Part shown: positions 1-5,281 of the stretch, piece by piece
How the letters are laid out: each line of letters opens with the position of its first letter
Position numbering within the stretch: position 1 is the stretch's first letter
Program-made: the position numbers and the translations under genes
Assembly: GCA_947167745.1 (NCBI GenBank)
Contig: CAMVJE010000080.1
Location: 1 to 5,706, forward strand
DNA length: 5,706 nt
Origin: an uncultured Treponema sp.
Lineage (GTDB): Bacteria > Spirochaetota > Spirochaetia > Treponematales > Treponemataceae
Reading direction: 5' to 3'
The notes under the pieces: generated by a model
The model's database searches: none
What the model was told of the DNA's origin: nothing
The model's input: the letters and a program-made list of their open reading frames with translations, nothing else

Positions 1-796
1 TAGATTCGATAACCCAGAAGTGGAAAAGCTCTGCTGAGTCGAGGAGTTTGTCCTCGTAGCCCAGTTTTTCGCAGAGGTTCTCAGCCTGAGTTTTGCCGTT
101 CTCTTCTTTAGAAAGGAGCGGGAAGTATCCCGGAACGATTCGGTCAACGAGACATGAACAAACATCACAAGCCTCGTCGAACCAGTTGATGAAGTCAGGT
201 CCCAGCTGCCACATTTCAGCGTAGCGGAGGATATTGATTCGGAGGTTGAGGCCGGCCTGGTCTGAAAGTTCACAAGGAATAAGGATCATGCCTTTTGAAA
301 GGTCGCCCTTGAATGCCTGGAATCGTTTGTAAAGGAAAGCTGTAACTTTTGCAGGGAAGTTCTTCTGTGGCTTCTGGTCGAGAGTAACTGGAACGCCGTC
401 GATTTCTGAGTCGAAGCGGATACCAGCCTCAGTTGTGTTAGAAACGATGAAGCGCAAATCTGGGCTTGACGCCAGAGCGATGTATTCGTCGTAGTTTGTG
501 TATGGGTTGATTGAGCGGCTTACTGAGTTGATGCAGCGTGTCTCAACTGTTGGTTTTCCGTCTTTCATGCCGCGGAGAACTGTAGTATAAAGGTTGTCCT
601 GTGCGTTCATCGCATCAATCATGCCTTTTTCGAGTGGCTGAACGATAACGATGTTGCCGTTGAATCCTGCTTTTTCGTTTGCAATATCAATCTGCCAGTC
701 AACGAAAGCGCGCAAGAATCCGCCTTCACCGAACTGCAAGACTTTCTCTGGTCGAGAAACCTTTTTCATTACTTCATTAATTGGTTTAAGAGCCAT
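1..796 (-). CDS. uxaB: Tagaturonate reductase (altronate oxidoreductase), N-terminal part
   Basis: This gene encodes a cytoplasmic NAD-dependent enzyme that interconverts D-tagaturonate and D-altronate, the second step of D-galacturonate breakdown after UxaC. The reading frame is open to the left edge, so 265 N-terminal residues are visible out of roughly 480 in the family. The dinucleotide-binding start is clear: QFGEGGFLRAFVDWQ at residues 21-35, almost the same as I recall for E. coli UxaB. It is followed by SNTTEAGI (119-126), IPCELSDQAG (173-182) and CLVDRIVPGY (215-224), all typical of the mannitol dehydrogenase superfamily. The catalytic Lys/His region lies in the missing C-terminal half, so activity cannot be judged. 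The ATG is supported by a CGGAGG ribosome binding site 9-10 nt upstream. The gene is divergent from the large regulator. UxuB (fructuronate reductase) is the closest alternative, but the N-terminal motif favours UxaB. Confidence 0.93.
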   Translation of the reverse strand, partial: MALKPINEVMKKVSRPEKVLQFGEGGFLRAFVDWQIDIANEKAGFNGNIVIVQPLEKGMIDAMNAQDNLYTTVLRGMKDGKPTVETRCINSVSRSINPYTNYDEYIALASSPDLRFIVSNTTEAGIRFDSEIDGVPVTLDQKPQKNFPAKVTAFLYKRFQAFKGDLSKGMILIPCELSDQAGLNLRINILRYAEMWQLGPDFINWFDEACDVCSCLVDRIVPGYFPLLSKEENGKTQAENLCEKLGYEDKLLDSAELFHFWVIES

Positions 797-805
797 AATA
801 ATTGA

Positions 806-812
806 ACCTCCG
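806..812 (-). promoter_or_regulatory. Ribosome binding site of uxaB
   Basis: Read on the minus strand this is CGGAGGT. It lies 9 nt before the ATG at 796-794 and fixes the start of uxaB. Confidence 0.8.
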
Positions 813-838
813 AAAGTGTTCATAAAAAATTTGAATCT

Positions 839-867
839 ATTCTATCACTAAAACACCTTTCTGTCAT
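839..867 (-). promoter_or_regulatory. Candidate sigma70-type promoter of uxaB
   Basis: On the minus strand the sequence reads ATGACA (867-862), a 17-nt spacer, then TAGAAT (844-839). Each hexamer matches the TTGACA/TATAAT consensus at five of six positions and the spacer has the ideal length. Transcription would start near 832, giving a leader of about 36 nt that contains the ribosome binding site. A short imperfect palindrome (TCAT-CTCT-ATGA, 865-876) overlaps the -35 box and could be part of an operator, but it is too short to call. Confidence 0.6.
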
Positions 868-929
868 CTCTATGAAAAAGCGTGGATATAAAAAAATGGC
901 AAAAATTATTTGGAAAAAAAATATATAAC

Positions 930-958
930 TTGTAAAAATTCCGTCATCATTATACAAT
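930..958 (+). promoter_or_regulatory. Candidate promoter of the regulator gene, abutting its start codon
   Basis: TTGTAA (930-935), a 17-nt spacer, then TACAAT (953-958). Transcription would begin at about 964-966, essentially on the ATG at 965, so the mRNA would have little or no leader. The two hexamers lie in the arms of an imperfect inverted repeat (TTGTAAAA at 930-937 and TTATACAA at 950-957, seven of eight matching). This could allow autoregulation. No better promoter is apparent in the 168-bp divergent region, but its AT-richness makes chance matches likely. Confidence 0.4.
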
Positions 959-964
959 GGAAAA

Positions 965-3900
965 ATGCAAAATTCCCATGCTGGGCGAAGATTAGGCTTT
1001 ATTCTCTCCACAATTCATGCAGGTTCTGCTCTAAAACTTTGGCACAAGGTTGTTCAGCGGGCGCAGACTGAAAACGGCGCTTTTTTCGTTTTTCCCGGTG
1101 GCAAGCTGGATTCAAAAAGTTCTCGTGAACATCTCAGAAATGACATATATAAACTCGTAAATTCTTCAAATCTTGACGGCCTTGTAAGCTGGGCTTCAAG
1201 TATCAGCGGTTCGGTTTCTGTTCAGGAACTCGAGGAATTCCACAAAAATTTTCATTCCATTCCTTTCGTAACTATCGGTCAAAAAATTCCTGGTCATCCC
1301 TGTGTTGAATTCGACGCATATTCCGGCATGAAGGAGCTTGTCCGCCATTTCATTCAGGTTCACGGTGTCAAAAAAATTGCTTTCCTCCGTGGTCCCGAAA
1401 CACACACTTCTGCTCAGGATCGCTTCCGAGGCTACAAAGATGCCCTTATCGAAGCCGGCTTGGACAACAAGGACAACCAGGCTCTCGTTTCTTCTCCCCT
1501 CAACTGGTACGATGGTGAGCTTGGTGCAAAATGGCTTTACGAAGAAAAAGGGCTTGTTCCAGGCAAGGATTTTGAGGCTCTTCTTTCTGCCAGCGATTTA
1601 ATGACTTTTGCCGCTGTCAATTATTTCAAGCAGCGCGGTATTCGTATTCCAAAAGATTTGCTTGTCGGTGGCTTTAACGACACCGAAGAAAGCCGAATTT
1701 CAATTCCTTCATTTTCAACGGTTCACATGCCTCATGCAGATTTGGGCATCGAAGGCTACGAAAAAATTTCAAACATCTTGAGCGGAATGTTGGGCGTGTC
1801 TGATTCAACTCTCCCCGCCTACCCTGTCATCCGTGAAAGCTGTGGCTGCGTTCATACAAAAATCTGGTCATCTTCAGATTTACATTCAAAAATTCGCTCG
1901 AAAGAACAGTTCCACGAAGAAATTTGCAGAATTTTCCGCATCAATCCCGAGTCTTCTGGCCTTGAACCAATGCTTACTGCCCTGTTTGAGAATGACAAGT
2001 CTAAATTTTACGATTTATTCACTCAGAAGGTTTCTTCATATTTTAAGAATGGCGGCGATCTTCTTAATATTTTTTCTGCCCTTGCACTTTTCCGTTCTGT
2101 AGTGAATATTGCTCCAGAATATATAGAAAAAATTGTGCGCCATGTAACGCTTCTAGTGCCGCGTATTCAGGAACGAGTCTTAATCGAAAAGCAGTATCAA
2201 ATCGAAAAAACAAACAGCATCATCAGCTCCCTAAAAAACATCCTGCTTTCTGTTTTTGACCGCAGCCGGCTTATTCTTGTCCTCAAAGATTACCTGAAAA
2301 AAATCGGTATTCACACTTTTGCGATTGTGCTTTATGAGGATGAGTCATATTCAAATTATATCGGTGGCTCAAATTCCGCAGATGAAATTCGCAATGAAGA
2401 AATCCGTTTTCCTCGTGAATTCCTTGTTCCAGAACGTTTTTCTTCTGATTTTGACCGTGGAGCATACCTCGTTCAGCCCCTTTTTGTTGAAGATTCGTCT
2501 TTCGGATATATAATTTGCAGCTACACTGATTGCCAGGGAATTGTCTATGAGGACTTGCGTTCTTCCATCAGTTCTGTTTTGCAAAGTATTTTCCTTTTTG
2601 AGCAGACTACAGAGGCACGAAGGATTGCCGAGCAGGCTGAATTTGCCAAAACTGAATTTTTTGCCAATGTTGGAAGCGATTTGTGCGACCCCCTCAAAAA
2701 TATCTCGGCCAAGCTGCAGCAAATGGAGTCGAATATCGAGAACGGTGTCAATCGAGAAATCCTCTCGGAACAGCTTATTTTCTTGCGCTCACAAATCGAA
2801 GCCCAGCTCGAAAAAACCGAAACTTTAGTTGATTTAACCCGCTCACAGATAGATGACCTTCCGATGAACAAAAAGCTTTTCGACATCCGGCAGGTTCTTC
2901 CAAGCAGCGTTGCGGCTACCCTTACCCGGGAATTCCCCCTTCTTTACGGAGATTCGGAGCGCTTAAAGCGGGCTTTGCAGACAATTTTCGATTTTTCCGA
3001 AAAAGATCCCTATATTTCAGAGAAGCTGGACGGCGTTCATGTTGAATTCTACTCGAATCGCTTTGACTGGCAAAAACCGGAGCTTCTTCTTGCCGAAAAA
3101 ATCATTCTTCTTCAGTTTGGCGATGTAGAAAAATCTCTCAACTATGCCGAGATAACTTTGCCCTGGCCAAATCTTGCCGGACTTCCTCCGGAGTCTCGTT
3201 CTGCGCAAAGATTTGACTTATACAGTTTCTCAGAAGGTAAAACTGAAAAAAGGCTTGGTCTAGAATCCAAGTATTTCTTTGAGGAAGGTTTCGAGCCTGC
3301 TGATCCAGAGAGCATTGTTTTCCTGTGGGAGCCGGATTCTGCCCCAATCGATGAATGGATAAAGGTTTACAGCCTTCGCCGAAATGAGTCCTTGTTCCGG
3401 GCACCACTTATCTGTTACAGCCACAATCTCATAGGCCACAATTTCAGTGAAATTCTTGAGCAAAAAATAAAAGCCCAGCGTGCCGCTCCAGTTCTTTTCG
3501 TCAATGCAAAGCATACCCGATATGGCTCATGGGCAACAGAATCGAACACGGTTAGTATTGCTTCTATGGAAGAATTTGACGAAATTCTTTCTGAAATTAC
3601 CCCTTCTCTTATTGTATTTGAAGAAGTAAATGAAGAAAGCATACGCCGAATCCGTCAGAATCCAAAAACCGTCCTGGTCCCAATTCTCGTTCTTCCGGAC
3701 AGCATAGAAACCGATGAAGAAATTGAACTCTTGTGTTCGCATCCCCGTATTATCCTTTGCAACAGAGGAGCGGCAGAGTCAGAGCAGTTTGACGAGCGCA
3801 TAAAGGGAATCCTTGCAGGGGACGAAATTCTTCCGCCTCATACGGGCGCATTGGTAAAAAGGGCTATATTGTATTTAAATAGAAACGCCTCTCAGCAGAT

Positions 3901-4156
3901 TGTGCGATGGAAGCTCGCCGATACCGTGCATGTCAGCGAGGACTACCTCACAAGAATCTTCCACAAAGAAATCGGCCTGAGCCTGTGGGAATATTTAAAC
4001 AGATATAGAATATACATTGCGACGAAAATGCTTCTTGAAACCAACGACACGATTTATGAAATCGCGGAAAATTCAGGTTTTCAGGATCAGGCTTATTTCT
4101 GTCGCGTATTTAAAAAAATATATGGGGTGCCGCCGGGAAAAATTCGCTCAAAATAA
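965..4156 (+). CDS. LacI-type sensor / pseudokinase / AraC-type transcriptional regulator
   Basis: A 1063-residue soluble regulator with no signal peptide or membrane segment. Residues 8-290 form a LacI/PBP1-type sugar-binding domain (GFILSTIHAG, HGVKKIAFLRGP, QDRFRGYKDAL, GFNDTEESR) without the LacI HTH, ending in RESCGC (290-295). A mainly helical stretch (300-420) precedes a GAF-like region (about 420-545) and a coiled linker. Residues 556-735 resemble HisKA plus HATPase_c, but Ser571 occupies the phospho-His position (FFANVGSDLCDPL), Phe677 replaces the N-box Asn, and the glycine-rich ATP boxes are missing. Residues 780-950 are receiver-like, without the acidic pair or acceptor Asp. The AraC double HTH occupies 958-1063 (LADTVHVSEDYLTRIFHKEIG; IAENSGFQDQAYFCRVFKKIYG). 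The output domain makes it a DNA-binding regulator, likely of the following transporter operon and perhaps uxaB; its ligand is unknown. The ATG at 965 is the only plausible start despite having no clear Shine-Dalgarno sequence. Confidence 0.88.
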   Translation: MQNSHAGRRLGFILSTIHAGSALKLWHKVVQRAQTENGAFFVFPGGKLDSKSSREHLRNDIYKLVNSSNLDGLVSWASSISGSVSVQELEEFHKNFHSIPFVTIGQKIPGHPCVEFDAYSGMKELVRHFIQVHGVKKIAFLRGPETHTSAQDRFRGYKDALIEAGLDNKDNQALVSSPLNWYDGELGAKWLYEEKGLVPGKDFEALLSASDLMTFAAVNYFKQRGIRIPKDLLVGGFNDTEESRISIPSFSTVHMPHADLGIEGYEKISNILSGMLGVSDSTLPAYPVIRESCGCVHTKIWSSSDLHSKIRSKEQFHEEICRIFRINPESSGLEPMLTALFENDKSKFYDLFTQKVSSYFKNGGDLLNIFSALALFRSVVNIAPEYIEKIVRHVTLLVPRIQERVLIEKQYQIEKTNSIISSLKNILLSVFDRSRLILVLKDYLKKIGIHTFAIVLYEDESYSNYIGGSNSADEIRNEEIRFPREFLVPERFSSDFDRGAYLVQPLFVEDSSFGYIICSYTDCQGIVYEDLRSSISSVLQSIFLFEQTTEARRIAEQAEFAKTEFFANVGSDLCDPLKNISAKLQQMESNIENGVNREILSEQLIFLRSQIEAQLEKTETLVDLTRSQIDDLPMNKKLFDIRQVLPSSVAATLTREFPLLYGDSERLKRALQTIFDFSEKDPYISEKLDGVHVEFYSNRFDWQKPELLLAEKIILLQFGDVEKSLNYAEITLPWPNLAGLPPESRSAQRFDLYSFSEGKTEKRLGLESKYFFEEGFEPADPESIVFLWEPDSAPIDEWIKVYSLRRNESLFRAPLICYSHNLIGHNFSEILEQKIKAQRAAPVLFVNAKHTRYGSWATESNTVSIASMEEFDEILSEITPSLIVFEEVNEESIRRIRQNPKTVLVPILVLPDSIETDEEIELLCSHPRIILCNRGAAESEQFDERIKGILAGDEILPPHTGALVKRAILYLNRNASQQIVRWKLADTVHVSEDYLTRIFHKEIGLSLWEYLNRYRIYIATKMLLETNDTIYEIAENSGFQDQAYFCRVFKKIYGVPPGKIRSK

Positions 4157-4158
4157 AT

Positions 4159-4187
4159 TTGACTAAAAGTAATCCACAGAATAAAAT
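4159..4187 (+). promoter_or_regulatory. Candidate sigma70-type promoter of the ABC transporter operon
   Basis: TTGACT (4159-4164), a 17-nt spacer, then TAAAAT (4182-4187). Both hexamers match consensus at five of six positions. The promoter starts 3 nt after the regulator stop codon. The expected start near 4194 would give a leader of about 130 nt that includes the inverted repeat at 4215-4259. Confidence 0.55.
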
Positions 4188-4214
4188 GATAACATGCGTT
4201 AAAATTTCAAAAAA

Positions 4215-4259
4215 TTATTGTGCAAAATCTTCTCCTTAAAGTTCGGTTTTGTACAATAA
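4215..4259 (+). repeat. Long inverted repeat between regulator and transporter (operator or leader hairpin)
   Basis: The arms TTATTGTGCAAAA (4215-4227) and TTTTGTACAATAA (4247-4259) are complementary at 12 of 13 positions. The exception would be a G-U pair in plus-strand RNA, and two further inner pairs (U-G and C-G) can extend the stem to 15. The loop is about 15-19 nt. As DNA, each arm holds a near-palindromic box (TTGTGCAA at 4218-4225, TTGTACAA at 4249-4256) with starts 31 bp apart, about three helical turns. This suits a pair of operator sites on one face of the helix. It is not a standard terminator on the plus strand, because the only nearby T run (4270-4274) comes 10 nt after the stem. 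Confidence 0.6.
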
Positions 4260-4278
4260 GATACAAGGATTTTTAAAG

Positions 4279-4284
4279 TATAAA
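4279..4284 (+). promoter_or_regulatory. Possible second -10 element (activator-dependent promoter)
   Basis: TATAAA lies downstream of the TTGTRCAA inverted repeat with no recognisable -35 hexamer at the right distance (4256-4261 reads ATAAGA). AraC-family activators commonly work at promoters with poor -35 boxes by binding just upstream. This placement therefore fits an activated promoter with a start near 4291. The region is AT-rich, so the match could be chance. Confidence 0.25.
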
Positions 4285-4313
4285 TATCGTTCTAAACGGT
4301 AAAATAAAATATT

Positions 4314-4322
4314 GAGGTTAGG
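4314..4322 (+). promoter_or_regulatory. Ribosome binding site deciding the start of the first permease
   Basis: GAGGTTAGG lies just before the ATG at 4324, with 6 nt between GAGG and ATG. An in-frame TTG at 4312 would add four residues (MRLG), but it overlaps this site and has no ribosome binding site of its own. The ATG at 4324 is therefore preferred. Confidence 0.75.
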
Positions 4323-4323
4323 T

Positions 4324-5265
4324 ATGAACGCAAAAGAAACAAATGTTTTAGCTGCACCGAAAAAGGATCTCTGGAAAAACGTTAAGAGACATTTTTCGGT
4401 CTATGCACTTCTTGTCATTCCTGTCGTGTACTATGCTATCTTAAAGTATGGTCCGATTGTTAATGGTCAGATTGCATTCAAGAATTTCGAGCCGGTAGAC
4501 GGCGTATGGGGAAGTGTTTGGGTTGGCTTCAAAAACTTCAGCACATTCATCCATTCGTTCTACTTTGGCGAACTTATGAGGAACACAATTCTTTACAGCT
4601 TGGCAAAGCTCGTTGTGTCAGTTCCGTTGTCAATCATCCTGTCGGTTGCACTGTATGAATGTACGCACAATGTTCTTCGTCGTGTCGTTCAGACTTTAGC
4701 TTACTTACCGCACTTCCTTTCTTGGGTTATCATGTACGGTATTCTTCTTATTTTGTTTGCAAAAGGTGACGGTCTCGTTAACCAGGTTATCGAGAGCGCC
4801 GGCGGTGCTTCAAAAGACTTCCTTACAAACACAAGCGTATTCCCAATCATGGTTGTCCTTTCAGACGCATGGAAGGAAATGGGTTGGGCAGCAATCATCT
4901 TTATCGCAGCTCTCATGGGTATCGATCCTTCTTTGTTCGAGGCTGCCATGGTAGAGGGTGCTTCTGCTGTTCAGCGTGTTTGGTACATCACTATTCCTTC
5001 AATCAAACCAGTTATCGTTACCGTAGTTCTTCTTAAGCTCGGTACCGTTCTTGATGCCGGATTCAACCAGATGTTCATGTTGTATTCACCGGCTGTTTAT
5101 CGAGTTGCTGATATCATCGATACATGGGTTTACCGACAGGGTCTTCTTGAATTCCAGTTTGCTCTTGCAACTGCTGTCGGTATCTTCAAAGGTGTAATCG
5201 GTATGATTCTTGTTATGGTTTCTAACAAAGTCGTTAAGAAGTTGACTGAATCATCACTCTTGTAA
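4324..5265 (+). CDS. ABC sugar transporter permease, LplB/YteP type
   Basis: An inner-membrane permease of 313 residues, the usual length for the CUT1 LplB/YteP group (binding-protein-dependent transport component, MalF-like role). A cytoplasmic N-terminus is followed by a first membrane segment at about 24-41, then the family-typical LKYGPIVNGQIAFKNFEP and WVGFKNF. Further hydrophobic segments lie near 88-111, 131-146, 172-197, 229-243 and 280-300. The EAA loop that docks with the ATPase is clear: EAAMVEGASAVQRVWYITIP at 206-225, with Gly212. The YteP-like stretches QTLAYLPHFLSWVI and FQFALATAVGIFKGVIGMILVM support the subgroup. B. subtilis YteP and relatives import rhamnogalacturonan-derived or other complex oligosaccharides, which fits the neighbouring uxaB, but the substrate cannot be read from a permease alone. 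The next permease gene follows after 16 nt. Confidence 0.92.
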   Translation: MNAKETNVLAAPKKDLWKNVKRHFSVYALLVIPVVYYAILKYGPIVNGQIAFKNFEPVDGVWGSVWVGFKNFSTFIHSFYFGELMRNTILYSLAKLVVSVPLSIILSVALYECTHNVLRRVVQTLAYLPHFLSWVIMYGILLILFAKGDGLVNQVIESAGGASKDFLTNTSVFPIMVVLSDAWKEMGWAAIIFIAALMGIDPSLFEAAMVEGASAVQRVWYITIPSIKPVIVTVVLLKLGTVLDAGFNQMFMLYSPAVYRVADIIDTWVYRQGLLEFQFALATAVGIFKGVIGMILVMVSNKVVKKLTESSLL

Positions 5266-5268
5266 TTC

Positions 5269-5274
5269 GAGGTA
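5269..5274 (+). promoter_or_regulatory. Ribosome binding site of the second permease
   Basis: GAGGTA lies in the 16-nt gap between the two permease genes, 9 nt from GAGG to the ATG at 5282. It supports that start and an operon. Confidence 0.7.
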
Positions 5275-5281
5275 AGCTAAA

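Noticed and set aside
651..851. Plus-strand open frame opposite the start of uxaB
   Set aside because: It is antisense to a well-supported enzyme gene, has no ribosome binding site, and its product resembles nothing known to me.
865..876. TCAT-CTCT-ATGA palindrome over the uxaB -35 box as an operator
   Set aside because: The arms are only 4 bp and extend poorly, and there is no second copy in the window.
957..995. Twelve-codon out-of-frame ORF (MEKCKIPMLGED) overlapping the regulator start, as a possible regulatory leader peptide
   Set aside because: It has no ribosome binding site, its start lies within or before the expected transcription start, and a short ORF of this size is expected by chance.
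1370..1376. Runs of seven A (also near 2299 and 4113) in the regulator as phase-variation tracts
   Set aside because: They encode ordinary Lys-Lys stretches, are short, and are common in AT-rich genes. The frame is intact.
2369..2886. Two overlapping minus-strand open frames of about 115 codons inside the regulator gene
   Set aside because: They lie entirely opposite the regulator coding sequence, have no ribosome binding site and encode low-information Ser/Lys/Arg-rich products. They are shadow frames.
4228..4246. Hairpin loop containing TCTCCTT as an anti-Shine-Dalgarno switch
   Set aside because: It does not match the actual ribosome binding site (GAGGTTAGG), which would need CCTC, so sequestration is not supported.
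4215..4274. Inverted repeat as an intrinsic terminator of the regulator gene
   Set aside because: The stem is AT-rich and the five T residues come 10 nt after it. On the minus strand a run of six T does follow the stem directly, but no minus-strand gene ends there and the stem then has an A-C mismatch.
4312..4323. TTG start four codons upstream for the first permease
   Set aside because: It overlaps the GAGGTTAGG ribosome binding site that serves the ATG at 4324 and has none of its own.
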